Origin: Streptomyces olivochromogenes | GTDB lineage: Bacteria; Actinomycetota; Actinomycetes; Streptomycetales; Streptomycetaceae | DNA length: 64,000 nt | Direction: 5' to 3' | NCBI RefSeq assembly: GCF_001514115.1 | Contig: NZ_KQ948451.1 | Coordinates: 355,308 to 419,307 of the forward strand | Shown: one piece after another, positions 1 to 8,155 of the stretch | Numbering within the stretch: the first letter of the stretch is position 1 | How the letters are laid out: every line of letters begins with the position of its first letter | Translations under genes and position numbers: made by a program | The notes under the pieces: model-generated | Database searches by the model: none | What the model was told of the DNA's origin: nothing | What the model saw: only the letters and a program-made list of their open reading frames with translations

Positions 1-298
1 CGGCGAGTCGGTGGCCAAGCAGGTGCTGCTCGCCGGACGGAACCTGGACGCGCGGGCGGCGCTGGCGGCCGGGCTGGTCATCGATGTCGTACCGGCCGAC
101 CGGCTCCTCGACGAGGCGCACGCGCTGCTGGACCGGATGGCCCGCTCCTCGGCCGCGGCCCTGCGTCTGACCAAGCTCGTGGTCGACTCGCCGGGCGCCC
201 ATCCGGTCGCCGACGACCTGGCGCAGGCCGTGCTGTTCGAGGGACAGGACAAGCGGGAGCGGATGACTCGCTTCCTGGAGAAGAGGAGCAGCGTATGA
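1..298 (+). CDS. Enoyl-CoA hydratase/isomerase, C-terminal part (cut by window edge)
   Basis: The frame is open from the window edge, so the 5' end is missing and 98 residues are visible. The visible part carries the crotonase-family pattern LLAGRNLDARAALAAGLV followed by DVVP, the usual segment after the active-site core, then the C-terminal helices ending FLEKR. Crotonase-family enzymes hydrate or isomerise enoyl-CoA thioesters. The TGA stop overlaps the ATG of the 3-hydroxyacyl-CoA dehydrogenase, so the two are translationally coupled. With the paa genes downstream, a role in the beta-oxidation-like half of phenylacetate degradation (PaaF/PaaG type) is likely, but which of the two cannot be told from this piece. 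Confidence 0.85.
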   Translation, partial: GESVAKQVLLAGRNLDARAALAAGLVIDVVPADRLLDEAHALLDRMARSSAAALRLTKLVVDSPGAHPVADDLAQAVLFEGQDKRERMTRFLEKRSSV

Positions 299-1170
299 AC
301 ACCGCCGTCACCGGCACCGCGTCCGCACCCTCCGTCGTGGGCGTGATCGGCGGCGGCCGGATGGGCGCCGGTATCGCCCAGTCGTTCGCGGCCGCGGGCT
401 CGTCCGTGACCGTCGTGGAGAGCGGCGAGCACGCCGCGGCCGCCGCGCTGGACCGGGTCGCCGCCGGGCTGACGCGGGCCGCCGAGCGCGGCAGGCTCGA
501 CGCGCCCGCCGAGGACGTACTCGGCCGGGTCTCCGTCGTCGGCTCGGTCGACGAGCTGCCGCGCACGTCCGATCTCGTCGTCGAGGCCGTCCCCGAGGAC
601 GCCTCGCTCAAGGCCCGGCTGCTCGCCGCCGCCGAGCGGGCCCTGAGTCCGGCGACCGTCCTGGCCAGCAACACCAGCTCCCTGTCGGTCACCGACCTCG
701 CGTCGGCTCTCGCCCGCCCCGGGCGCTTCCTCGGCATGCACTTCTTCAATCCGGTACCGGCCTCCGAGCTGATCGAGATCGTCGTCGCCCCGGAGACCGA
801 GGACGCGACCGTACGGCTGGCGCTGGCCTGGACGCACGCCCTCGGCAAGAAGGACGTCGTCGTCAAGGACTCCCCCGGGTTCGCCAGCAGCCGCCTCGGC
901 GTGGCGCTGGGCCTCGAGGCGATCCGCATGGTCGAGGAGGGGGTCGCAGGGCCGGAGGCCATCGACGACGCCATGAGCCTCGGCTACAAGCACCCCATGG
1001 GCCCGCTGCGCCTGACCGACCTGGTCGGACTGGACGTACGACTCGCCATCGCCGAGCACCTGCACGCCACGCTCGGGGAGCGCTTCGCGCCGCCGCGGCT
1101 GCTGCGTGACAAGGTCGCGCGCGGCGAGCTGGGGCGGAAGACGGGGCAGGGTTTCTACGCCTGGCCCTGA
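295..1170 (+). CDS. 3-hydroxyacyl-CoA dehydrogenase
   Basis: A 291-residue NAD-dependent dehydrogenase that oxidises a 3-hydroxyacyl-CoA to the 3-oxoacyl-CoA. The N-terminal Rossmann domain has the dinucleotide motif [11 protein letters not shown] near residue 15. The family catalytic signatures follow: SNTSSL around residue 125 and GMHFFNPVP around residue 147. The C-terminal helical domain (about 190-290) ends with [12 protein letters not shown], the usual end of short-form enzymes. The length is normal. It overlaps the upstream hydratase gene by four bases. Its position before paaA suggests it is the PaaH-type enzyme of phenylacetate degradation, though generic fatty-acid beta-oxidation cannot be excluded. 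Confidence 0.9.
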   Translation: MNTAVTGTASAPSVVGVIGGGRMGAGIAQSFAAAGSSVTVVESGEHAAAAALDRVAAGLTRAAERGRLDAPAEDVLGRVSVVGSVDELPRTSDLVVEAVPEDASLKARLLAAAERALSPATVLASNTSSLSVTDLASALARPGRFLGMHFFNPVPASELIEIVVAPETEDATVRLALAWTHALGKKDVVVKDSPGFASSRLGVALGLEAIRMVEEGVAGPEAIDDAMSLGYKHPMGPLRLTDLVGLDVRLAIAEHLHATLGERFAPPRLLRDKVARGELGRKTGQGFYAWP

Positions 1171-1288
1171 GCACCCCCGGCGGCGCCTCGGCCCCGGACC
1201 CCACGCCCCGGTCCCGGGTTCTGGTCTCGTGCCTCGACCCCGGGCCCGGCCCGGCCGGACGAAGGTCGTGCCCGGCCGCACGAAAGTC

Positions 1289-1317
1289 TTGCCCGTCCGG
1301 AAGAAACCCGTCACACT
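1289..1317 (+). promoter_or_regulatory. Candidate paaA promoter
   Basis: TTGCCC at 1289-1294 and CACACT at 1312-1317 are separated by exactly 17 bases, the spacing for the main sigma factor. The match to consensus is only moderate. The start point would fall right at the palindrome 1321-1338. Confidence 0.4.
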
Positions 1318-1320
1318 GGA

Positions 1321-1338
1321 ACCGAACGAATGGTCGGT
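1321..1338. promoter_or_regulatory. Palindromic operator (PaaR/TetR type) before paaA
   Basis: ACCGAACGAATGGTCGGT is an imperfect inverted repeat: the half ACCGAACGA faces ACCGACCAT on the other strand. TetR-type PaaR regulators of actinobacterial phenylacetate operons recognise ACCG-N-CGGT palindromes of this general kind (family knowledge). It lies where the transcript should start and 16 bases before paaA. No paaR gene is inside the window. Confidence 0.5.
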
Positions 1339-1354
1339 AGGGAAGCTGGTATCG

Positions 1355-2353
1355 ATGACCACGACACACTCCGCCGCCACCGGCGCCGACGGCGTCGGGC
1401 CGGCGGCCGAAGAGCGGCTCCAGGAGCAGTTCGACGCGACCGTCGCGCGTGACCAGCGGGTCGAGCCGCGCGACTGGATGCCCGACGGCTACCGCAAGAC
1501 GCTGATCCGGCAGATCGCGCAGCACGCGCACTCGGAGATCATCGGCATGCAGCCGGAGGGCGAGTGGATCACCCGCGCGCCGTCGCTGCGCCGCAAGGCC
1601 ATCCTGTTCGCGAAGGTCCAGGACGAGGCCGGGCACGGGCTGTATCTGTACTCGGCGGCCGAGACCCTGGGCGCGGACCGGGCCGACCTCACCGAGCGGC
1701 TCATCGAGGGCCGGCAGAAGTACTCGTCGATCTTCAACTACCCCACCCTGAGCTTCGCCGACGTCGGCGTGATCGGCTGGTTCGTCGACGGCGCCGCGAT
1801 CTGCAACCAGGTGCCGCTGTGCAGGAGTTCGTACGGTCCGTACGCGCGCGCCATGGTGCGGGTCTGCAAGGAGGAGTCGTTCCACCAGCGCCAGGGGTAC
1901 GAGCTGTTGCTGACCATGATGCGCGGCACCGACGCCCAGCGGGCGATGGTGCAGGACGCGGTGGACCGCTGGTGGTGGCCGTCGCTGATGATGTTCGGGC
2001 CGCCCGACGACAACTCCCCCAACTCGGCCCAGTCCATGGCCTGGAAGATCAAGCGCCACAGCAACGACGAACTGCGCCGACGCTTCGTGGACATGACCGT
2101 GCCGCAGGCCGAGAAGCTGGGCGTCGTCCTGCCCGACCCCGAGCTGCGCTGGAACGAGGAGCGCGGACACCACGACTTCGGCACCCCGGACTGGGACGAG
2201 CTGATGCGGGTCATCAAGGGCGACGGACCGTGCAACGCCGAGCGGATCTCCCGGCGGCGGACGGCCCACGAGGAGGGCGCCTGGGTCCGCGAGGCGGCCA
2301 CCGCCCACGCGGCCAAGCAGAGCGAGCGAGCCCGGAAGGAAACGGCGGCATGA
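1355..2353 (+). CDS. paaA: Phenylacetyl-CoA epoxidase subunit PaaA
   Basis: The 332-residue catalytic subunit of ring-1,2-phenylacetyl-CoA epoxidase, which forms the ring epoxide of phenylacetyl-CoA with a di-iron centre. The ferritin-like motifs are visible: [17 protein letters not shown] and [14 protein letters not shown], each giving a Glu-x-x-His ligand pair. The frame is open far upstream; the ATG at 1355 was chosen because it gives the family length and lies just after the promoter and operator. The N-terminal 30 residues before [17 protein letters not shown] are a variable extension. Its stop overlaps the paaB start (ATGA), and five coupled subunits follow. Confidence 0.97.
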   Translation: MTTTHSAATGADGVGPAAEERLQEQFDATVARDQRVEPRDWMPDGYRKTLIRQIAQHAHSEIIGMQPEGEWITRAPSLRRKAILFAKVQDEAGHGLYLYSAAETLGADRADLTERLIEGRQKYSSIFNYPTLSFADVGVIGWFVDGAAICNQVPLCRSSYGPYARAMVRVCKEESFHQRQGYELLLTMMRGTDAQRAMVQDAVDRWWWPSLMMFGPPDDNSPNSAQSMAWKIKRHSNDELRRRFVDMTVPQAEKLGVVLPDPELRWNEERGHHDFGTPDWDELMRVIKGDGPCNAERISRRRTAHEEGAWVREAATAHAAKQSERARKETAA

Positions 2354-2652
2354 ACGACATCGACGGCAAGAAGGACGGCTGGCCGCTGTACGAGGTGTTC
2401 GTACGGGGCAAGCGCGGACTGAACCACGTACACGTCGGCTCGCTGCACGCCGCCGACGACGCGATGGCCCTGACCCACGCCCGTGACCTGTACACGCGTC
2501 GCAACGAGGGCGTGAGCATCTGGGTGGTGCGCTCGGAGCACATCGCCGCCTCCACCCGCGACGAGAAGGACCCGTTCTTCGCGCCGAGCGCCGACAAGGT
2601 CTACCGCCATCCGACCTTCTACGACATCCCCGACGACGTCCCGCACATCTGA
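2350..2652 (+). CDS. paaB: Phenylacetyl-CoA epoxidase subunit PaaB
   Basis: A 100-residue small subunit of the epoxidase complex. It has the family core [20 protein letters not shown] near the N-terminus, followed by [11 protein letters not shown], and an ending [11 protein letters not shown] close to that of other PaaB proteins. PaaB is thought to help dock the reductase PaaE to the PaaA-PaaC core. The start overlaps the paaA stop by four bases, and paaC starts ten bases after its stop behind GGAG. Confidence 0.97.
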   Translation: MNDIDGKKDGWPLYEVFVRGKRGLNHVHVGSLHAADDAMALTHARDLYTRRNEGVSIWVVRSEHIAASTRDEKDPFFAPSADKVYRHPTFYDIPDDVPHI

Positions 2653-2662
2653 GGAGCAGGGC

Positions 2663-3490
2663 ATGAGTGACGACCACGTCTACCTGACCCTCGCCGAGGG
2701 ACACGAGGACGACACCCGCTGGGCGTACGGCACCGGCTTCGAGGACCCCCTGCACGGGGTCGACACCACCGTGCCGGACGGGCTGGACGCCGCAGAGCTG
2801 GCGGCCTCCTGCGTCGCGCTCGCCGACGACGCGCTCGTGTCCGCCCAGCGACTGGCCGAGTGGACCACCCGTGCCCCCGAGCTGGAGGAGGAGGTGGCGC
2901 TCGCCAACATCGGCCTCGACCTGCTCGGCCAGGCCCGCCTGCTCTACGCGCGCGCCGGCCAGGTGGACGGCACAGGCCGCGACGAGGACGCCTACGCCTA
3001 CTTCCGCGACGCCGACGACTTCCGCAACGTACGCCTGGCCGAACTTCCCAACGGGGACTTCGCGTTCTCCGTCGTGCGGCTCCTGGCACTGTCCAGCTGG
3101 CGGCTCGCACACTTCGAGCGGCTCGCCGCGCACCCCGACCCGGTGCTCTCCGCCATCGCCGCGAAGGGCGTCAAGGAACTGACCTACCACCGCCAGTACG
3201 CGGCCGAATGGGCCGTGCGGCTCGGCGACGGTACGGCGGAGTCCCACCGCAGGATGCGTACGGCGCTGGAGCGGGTCGCCCCGTACCTGGGCGAGCTGTT
3301 CACGGCCTACGACGTACGGGACGAGGTCGTCGCCGTGCTGCGCCAGGTGACCGAGGCGGGCGGACTGCCCATGCCCGTGTACCGGCCGCTGCCCGGCTGC
3401 GGACGCGCGGGCGAGCACACCGAGCATCTGACGCCGCTGCTGGCCGAGTTGCAGAGCGTGGCCCGCGCCCACCCGGAGGCGACATGGTGA
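2663..3490 (+). CDS. paaC: Phenylacetyl-CoA epoxidase structural subunit PaaC
   Basis: A 275-residue ferritin-fold subunit that pairs with PaaA but lacks a complete di-iron site. Family segments are clear: LADDALVSAQRLAEWTTRAPELEEE at about 57-80, LANIGLDLLGQAR, and ELTYHRQYAAEWAVRLGDGT around residue 175. The C-terminal section about PYLGELF and EHTEHLTPLLAEL is typical. Its TGA overlaps the paaD start. Confidence 0.97.
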   Translation: MSDDHVYLTLAEGHEDDTRWAYGTGFEDPLHGVDTTVPDGLDAAELAASCVALADDALVSAQRLAEWTTRAPELEEEVALANIGLDLLGQARLLYARAGQVDGTGRDEDAYAYFRDADDFRNVRLAELPNGDFAFSVVRLLALSSWRLAHFERLAAHPDPVLSAIAAKGVKELTYHRQYAAEWAVRLGDGTAESHRRMRTALERVAPYLGELFTAYDVRDEVVAVLRQVTEAGGLPMPVYRPLPGCGRAGEHTEHLTPLLAELQSVARAHPEATW

Positions 3491-4002
3491 GCGTACTGAC
3501 CGACGTGCGACGGGCCCGGCACATCGCCGAACAGGTGCCCGACCCCGAGCTGCCCATGCTCACCCTCGCCGACCTGGGCGTGCTGCGCGAGGTGTCGCTC
3601 GCCCCCGACGGCACGGTCGTCGCGAGCCTGACGCCGACCTACTCGGGCTGCCCGGCGATGGCGGAGATGCGCGCCGACGTGGCCGCGCGGCTTGCCGCCG
3701 CCGGGTACGAGCGCGTCGAGATCCGTACCGTCCTCGACCCGCCGTGGACCAGCGACTGGATCACCCCGGCGGGCCGCCGCAAGCTCACCGAACACGGGAT
3801 CGCCCCGCCCGGCGCCGCGCCCCGGCACCCGGCCGGTCCGGTGCCGCTCGTGCTGACCACCACCCGGCGGGCCGCCGTGCCCTGCCCGCGCTGCGGCTCG
3901 GCGGACACGGAGGAGACGTCCCGCTTCGCCGCCACGTCCTGCAAGGCGCTCTGGCGCTGCCGCGCCTGCCTGGAACCGTTCGAGTACGTCAAGGAGATCT
4001 GA
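3484..4002 (+). CDS. paaD: Phenylacetate degradation protein PaaD (MIP18/DUF59 family)
   Basis: A 172-residue protein with an N-terminal MIP18/DUF59 domain (VPDPELPMLTLADLGVLREV, then LTPTYSGCPAMAEMRADV with the conserved Cys) and a C-terminal zinc-ribbon-like segment CPRCGSADTE ... CRACLEPF. The family is linked to iron-sulfur assembly, and PaaD is needed for a working epoxidase, probably for maturation of PaaE or the complex. The ATG at 3484 lies inside the end of paaC. The four Cys near the C-terminus are a normal feature of PaaD. Confidence 0.96.
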   Translation: MVSVLTDVRRARHIAEQVPDPELPMLTLADLGVLREVSLAPDGTVVASLTPTYSGCPAMAEMRADVAARLAAAGYERVEIRTVLDPPWTSDWITPAGRRKLTEHGIAPPGAAPRHPAGPVPLVLTTTRRAAVPCPRCGSADTEETSRFAATSCKALWRCRACLEPFEYVKEI

Positions 4003-5120
4003 TGGACGACCTGATGGAGTCGGCCGCCCCCGCCCCGGCGGTACGCCCGCGTACCCGCCGTCGGCCGGCCTTCCACTCCCTGCGGGTCGCCGCCGTGCAG
4101 CCCCTGTGCGAGGACGCGGCCGCGGTCAGCTTCGACATCCCGGCGGAGCTGGCCGAGGAGTTCGCCTTCGCTCCTGGGCAGTCGCTCACCCTGCGGCGCG
4201 AGATCGACGGCCGTGACGAGCGCCGCTCGTACTCCATCTGCTCGCCGGCCGGATCGGTGCCGCGCATCGGGGTGCGGGTGGTGCCGGGCGGTCTGTTCTC
4301 CGCCTGGCTGGTGCGGGAGGTGCGCCCCGGAGACACGGTCGAGGTCATGGCACCGACCGGCGCCTTCACGCCCGACCTCGCCACCCCCGGCCACCATGTG
4401 CTGATCGCCGCGGGCTCCGGGATCACCCCCATGCTGTCCATCGCCGAGTCGGTGCTGGCCGCGGACTCCCGCTCGACGGTCACCCTCTTCTACGGCAACC
4501 GGCGCACCGACACCGTGATGTTCGCCGACGAGCTGGCCGACCTGAAGGACCTCTACCCGGCCCGGTTCCAGCTCGCCCACGTCCTCTCCCGTGAGCCCCG
4601 CGAGGCCGAGGTGCTCTCCGGCCGGCTGGACGCCGAGCGGCTGTCGGCGCTCGTCGGCTCACTGGTCGACGTGGCGGGCGCGGACCACTGGTGGCTGTGC
4701 GGCCCGCACGGCATGGTCCGCGACGCCCAGCAGGTGCTGGCCGGGCTGGACGTGCCGGCCGACCGGGTCCACCAGGAGCTGTTCTACGCCGACGACGAGC
4801 CCGTGCGGGAGGTGCACCACCAGGACGCGGCCACCGTGGGCCCGGTCAGCGAGGTCACCATCACGCTCGACGGCCGCTCCACGACCGCCGCCCTGCCCCG
4901 CGGCCGGAGCATCCTCGACGGCGCTCAGAAGACCCGCCCCGACCTGCCCTTCGCCTGCAAGGGCGGCGTGTGCGGCACCTGCCGGGCCCTGGTCACCGAC
5001 GGCAAGGCCGACATGCGCCGCAACTTCGCCCTCGAACCCGCCGAGGTCGACGCGGGGTATGTCCTTACCTGCCAGTCGTTCCCGGTCACGGAGACGCTCG
5101 CCGTCGACTACGACAGCTGA
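4002..5120 (+). CDS. paaE: Phenylacetyl-CoA epoxidase reductase PaaE
   Basis: A 372-residue electron-transfer subunit passing electrons from NADPH through FAD and a 2Fe-2S cluster to the PaaA di-iron site. Domains in order: FAD-binding barrel with RRSYSICS at about 75-81, NAD(P)-binding domain with IAAGSGITPMLSI and CGPHGM, and a plant-type ferredoxin domain at the C-terminus with CKGGVCGTCRALV and a fourth Cys in YVLTCQS. The ATG at 4002 overlaps the paaD TGA. It is the last gene of the operon and is followed by an 11-bp hairpin at 5173-5198. Confidence 0.97.
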   Translation: MDDLMESAAPAPAVRPRTRRRPAFHSLRVAAVQPLCEDAAAVSFDIPAELAEEFAFAPGQSLTLRREIDGRDERRSYSICSPAGSVPRIGVRVVPGGLFSAWLVREVRPGDTVEVMAPTGAFTPDLATPGHHVLIAAGSGITPMLSIAESVLAADSRSTVTLFYGNRRTDTVMFADELADLKDLYPARFQLAHVLSREPREAEVLSGRLDAERLSALVGSLVDVAGADHWWLCGPHGMVRDAQQVLAGLDVPADRVHQELFYADDEPVREVHHQDAATVGPVSEVTITLDGRSTTAALPRGRSILDGAQKTRPDLPFACKGGVCGTCRALVTDGKADMRRNFALEPAEVDAGYVLTCQSFPVTETLAVDYDS

Positions 5121-5172
5121 CGCGGTCGTCCATCACCATCGCCATCTCCATCCTCGGGAATGGTTGCGGCAG

Positions 5173-5198
5173 CTCGGCGTGACATCCGTCACGCCGAG
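5173..5198. terminator. Hairpin terminator after the paa operon
   Basis: CTCGGCGTGAC and its exact complement GTCACGCCGAG flank the loop ATCC. The 11-bp stem with a 4-base loop lies 52 bases after the paaE stop. There is no T tract, as is common for actinomycete terminators. Confidence 0.65.
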
Positions 5199-5575
5199 TT
5201 CCCGTATCAACGTGGTGCGGTAGTACATGGCGCCTGGGCGATATAGCCAGACTTGCCACCCGCAATCCGACATACACACGCATGTTCCTTTGGCATATGC
5301 CCAACACGGCCGCGACACGTCGCCCTCCGGACACATGAAGCCTCCTGACGGCTCGTCAGGTCATGCCGCGCTCCGGTCAGCCGGGTCTGCACACCCATGC
5401 GCCCGATTCAAGGACGTTCGGGGTCTACGAGGCCGGGTAGTAGTCGCGCTCGTTGCCGCTTACTCACGCAGGTTTTAACAATGGCGGCCCAAACGGCGTC
5501 ACCACAGCTCAGGCACAGTCCCCGTGCGGAGCCAGCCCACCGGTGGCGCCCCCGCGACGACCGAGCGAGGCCCGC
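5199..5575. other. Non-coding stretch before the CAP-protein gene
   Basis: No convincing gene. It is less GC-rich than its surroundings around 5210-5330 and contains a perfect short inverted repeat, CCTGACG-gct-CGTCAGG at 5344-5360, that could be an operator or weak hairpin. I looked for a ydaO-type riboswitch, common before actinomycete wall-lysis genes, and saw none of its conserved segments. Confidence 0.5.
5344..5360. promoter_or_regulatory. Short perfect inverted repeat
   Basis: CCTGACG and CGTCAGG are separated by GCT. It sits 215 bases before the CAP-protein gene. It may be an operator half-site pair or a small hairpin; no regulator can be assigned. Confidence 0.3.
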
Positions 5576-6457
5576 ATGAGCAAGCACCGCAGGAAGACGC
5601 ACCGCCGGCAGATCACCATCGCTGCCGTCGTGCTGAGCGCGCTTGCAGTACCGACCGCCGCCATGGCGTGCATGAACGACCAGAGCACCACGGACGCCAA
5701 ATCCTCCGGTCAGCGGCAGAGCTGGAAGAACTGGCAGAACTGGCAGAACGCGTCCCTGCAGGAGCGCGCGTCCCTGAAGGAGCGGCGGAAGGGCGGCGGG
5801 TGGACCGCGCACCCCCAGCCGACTTCGCAGGCCACCACCGCGCCCGCCGCACCCTCCGCGCCCGAAGCGCCGGTCGCTACGGAGCCCGCCGCGTCCGAGG
5901 CACCCGCCTCCGCGACTCCCGCCGCACCGGAGGCGCCCGCTTCGACGGCACCCGCCACACCCGAGGCGCCCGCTTCGACGGCACCCGCCGCACCCGAGGC
6001 ACCCGCCTCGACGGCACCCGCCGCACCCGAGTCCACCGCCAGCGCGTCCCCGAGCACCGCGGCCACGACGGCCCCGGCATCCGCCGCCGTGACTCGTGTC
6101 GTGGCCCTGGTCAACAGTGAGCGCGGCAAGGTCGGCTGCTCCCCGCTGACCCTGAACGCGAAGCTCTCGAAGGCCGCCCAGGATCACAGCGCGGACATGG
6201 CGAGCCACCAGAACATGTCGCACACGGGCTCCGACGGTTCGGATCCCGGTCAACGCATCACGACCGCCGGCTACACCTGGAGTGCGTACGGCGAGAACGT
6301 CGCGTTCGGATACTCCACCCCCGAGGCGGTCATGGCGGGCTGGATGTCCAGTCCCGGCCACAAGCGCAACATCCTGGACTGTGACTTCAAGGAGATCGGC
6401 GTAGGTCTCGCGCAGCCCGGCAGCTACTGGACGCAGGACTTCGGCGCGGCCCGTTGA
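5576..6457 (+). CDS. Secreted CAP/SCP-domain protein
   Basis: A 293-residue exported protein. The ATG at 5576 gives a basic N-terminus (SKHRRKTHRRQ), a hydrophobic stretch and a cleavage-like PTAAMA near residue 31; the frame is open further up but no export signal is found there. Residues about 60-170 are an Ala/Pro/Thr/Ser/Glu-rich linker with three 11-residue repeats of PEAPASTAPAx. The CAP domain (about 176-292) shows VNSERGKVGCSPLTLN, AAQDHSADMASHQNMSHTG, YGENVAFGY and GWMSSPGHKRNILD, matching the bacterial CAP fold with its conserved His and Glu. The role of bacterial CAP proteins is poorly defined. It ends 22 bases from the convergent phosphatase gene. Confidence 0.92.
   Translation: MSKHRRKTHRRQITIAAVVLSALAVPTAAMACMNDQSTTDAKSSGQRQSWKNWQNWQNASLQERASLKERRKGGGWTAHPQPTSQATTAPAAPSAPEAPVATEPAASEAPASATPAAPEAPASTAPATPEAPASTAPAAPEAPASTAPAAPESTASASPSTAATTAPASAAVTRVVALVNSERGKVGCSPLTLNAKLSKAAQDHSADMASHQNMSHTGSDGSDPGQRITTAGYTWSAYGENVAFGYSTPEAVMAGWMSSPGHKRNILDCDFKEIGVGLAQPGSYWTQDFGAAR
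5927..6025 (+). repeat. Three 33-bp repeats in the CAP-protein linker
   Basis: Three tandem units encode PEAPASTAPA plus T or A, nearly identical at the base level. They lie in the low-complexity linker between signal peptide and CAP domain. Confidence 0.8.
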
Positions 6458-6479
6458 CCTACGCCTCGCGGCGCCTTCG

Positions 6480-8057
6480 TCAGCCTCCTCCGTTGCGGCC
6501 GCACGGCGTGAAGAAGCCGAGCGGAACACCCGGGTCCGCCGGTTCGCCGGCCCGCTCGGCGAACCGGATCCGGCTGCCCCGGGGCGGGACGGAGCCGGGG
6601 CAGCCGTCGCGACCGGTCTCGGCCACCGGTTCGGGAACGGCCGAGTACGGAACGCCCGGGTAAGGAAGGGCCGGGTCGGCGACTTCCGAGTCGAGAACCA
6701 CCGGGTCGAGAACCACCGCGTCGGGAACTGCCGGGTCGGCAACCGCAGAGTCTTGAACCGCCGAGCCGACAACCTCCAGGTCAGCAACCACAGACTCTTG
6801 AACCGCCGAGCCGACAACCTCCAGGTCAGCAACCACAGACTCTTGAACCGCCGGGCCCTGAACCGCCGGGTCGGCAACCGCAGGGTCGGGAACTGCCGGG
6901 TCGGGAACTGCCGGGTCGGCAACCGCCGGCTTGTGGAGCAGGAGCAGCGCCGCGTCGTCGTGCAGTCGGCCGCCCACATGCGCCAGCAGTTCGTCGTGCA
7001 GCGCGGTGAGAGTGCGCGCCGGCTCGTCGCACAGGTGGCGCGCCAGCCCCTCGGCCAGCGGGTAGAACTCACGGTGGTGGTTGCGGGCCTCGGTGACCCC
7101 GTCGGTGTAGAGCAGCAACTGATCCCCGTCGGCGAAGGGCAGCACCTGGAGGCTGGGAGTCTCGCCCGTGAGCGCGCTCAGCCCGAGCGGCGGGGCGGGG
7201 TGGATGGGATCCACCGGCACGACACCCCCGGCCGCACGCACCAGCAGCGGCGGCGCGTGCCCGCAGTTCACCACCTCCAGATGCCCTGCCTGCGGGTATC
7301 CGGCCACAACGGCGGTGACGAAGTCGTCGGTACCGAGGTTGCGCGCCAGGCTCCGCTCGATCCTGGCGACGACGGCGAGGAGATCGGGCTCGTCGTAGGC
7401 GGCCTCCTGGAAGACACCCAGGACGAGTGCGGCGGTGCTCACGGCCGGCAGCCCCTTGCCGCGCACATCCCCGACGATCAGCCTGACGCCGTACGGAGTG
7501 GGCACCAGCGCGTAGAGATCCCCGCCGATACGGGCCTCCGCCGCCGCCGCGCTGTAGCGGACCGCCACCTGAAACGGCCCGACCGTCGCCGGTACCGGCC
7601 TGAGCAGCGCGTGCTGGGCGGCCTCCGCGACCGAGCGGACGGCCGCGAGCACCCGCTCACGACGCCCCCGCAACGCGCCCGACAGGCCACTGGCGAGAGT
7701 GACGGCCGCCAGCGCGGACAGCACGGCCACCAGTTCGCGGCCCGGCACACCGTCCCGCACGCCGAGCGCGGCACCCAGCACCGCGGCGAGCAGACCCACG
7801 CAGAAGACCCCGCGCGGCCCGCTGGTGGTGGCGGCCAGCGCGGGCCCGGCCACGAGCAGGGAGAGCCAGATCATGCCTGCTCCGCCGAGGAGGTCGACGA
7901 GCACGACGACGAGAACGATCAGCACGGACAGCACGGGTGTACCGGCGGCCAGGTGTGCGGCGGCACGCGTCCGGGCCGATGACCCGGGACCGGCCACGCG
8001 GTTCCTGAACAGCCCTATCGGCCAGGGGGCGTCGCCATGGTCTCGGGCCTGACTCAT
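6480..8057 (-). CDS. Membrane SpoIIE/PP2C-type phosphatase with pentad-repeat tail
   Basis: A 525-residue protein. The ATG at 8057 was chosen because hydrophobic segments begin soon after it; the frame is open much further upstream but reads across the next gene. Residues about 40-125 hold three or four membrane segments. The PP2C/SpoIIE domain (about 160-375) has the metal-binding signatures RIGGDLYALV, IVGDVRGKG and LLLYTDGVTEA. Such phosphatases usually act on anti-sigma-factor antagonists (RsbV/SpoIIAA type) to switch sigma factors. Residues about 377-475 are a five-residue periodic tail rich in AVxDP, not known to me in this family. No anti-sigma partner is adjacent; an IclR gene lies upstream on the same strand. 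Confidence 0.9.
   Translation of the reverse strand: MSQARDHGDAPWPIGLFRNRVAGPGSSARTRAAAHLAAGTPVLSVLIVLVVVLVDLLGGAGMIWLSLLVAGPALAATTSGPRGVFCVGLLAAVLGAALGVRDGVPGRELVAVLSALAAVTLASGLSGALRGRRERVLAAVRSVAEAAQHALLRPVPATVGPFQVAVRYSAAAAEARIGGDLYALVPTPYGVRLIVGDVRGKGLPAVSTAALVLGVFQEAAYDEPDLLAVVARIERSLARNLGTDDFVTAVVAGYPQAGHLEVVNCGHAPPLLVRAAGGVVPVDPIHPAPPLGLSALTGETPSLQVLPFADGDQLLLYTDGVTEARNHHREFYPLAEGLARHLCDEPARTLTALHDELLAHVGGRLHDDAALLLLHKPAVADPAVPDPAVPDPAVADPAVQGPAVQESVVADLEVVGSAVQESVVADLEVVGSAVQDSAVADPAVPDAVVLDPVVLDSEVADPALPYPGVPYSAVPEPVAETGRDGCPGSVPPRGSRIRFAERAGEPADPGVPLGFFTPCGRNGGG
6752..6841 (-). repeat. Perfect 45-bp tandem duplication inside the phosphatase tail
   Basis: Two identical 45-base units (6752-6796 and 6797-6841) encode QESVVADLEVVGSAV twice, that is three pentads each. 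The surrounding 6650-6930 consists of degenerate 15-base units of the same register. Confidence 0.9.
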
Positions 8058-8155
8058 GTTTCGTCCGCAGTCCTCACCGTGCGCCACCCGCACTCCGGAA
8101 ATGTCTGTTTCATCCAGGAAACGGGTTCGGGCCGGACGCGACAAGGACAGGGATT

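Noticed and set aside
1191..1300. Imperfect direct repeats ACGAAGGTCGTGCCCGG / ACGAAAGTCTTGCCCG before paaA
   Set aside because: They are short, imperfect and partly explained by base composition; no function can be argued beyond the promoter already listed.
863..3472. A very long open frame on the minus strand opposite the paa genes
   Set aside because: It is the antisense shadow of high-GC coding sequence; it has no family motif, while the plus strand encodes clear paaA, paaB and paaC.
5199..5575. ydaO-type (cyclic di-AMP) riboswitch before the CAP-protein gene
   Set aside because: Expected from similar wall-related genes, but none of the conserved riboswitch segments could be found.
6650..6930. 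Pentapeptide-repeat beta-helix or CRISPR-like array
   Set aside because: The five-residue units mostly have Pro where the pentapeptide fold needs Leu or Phe, and the 45-bp units are contiguous without spacers.
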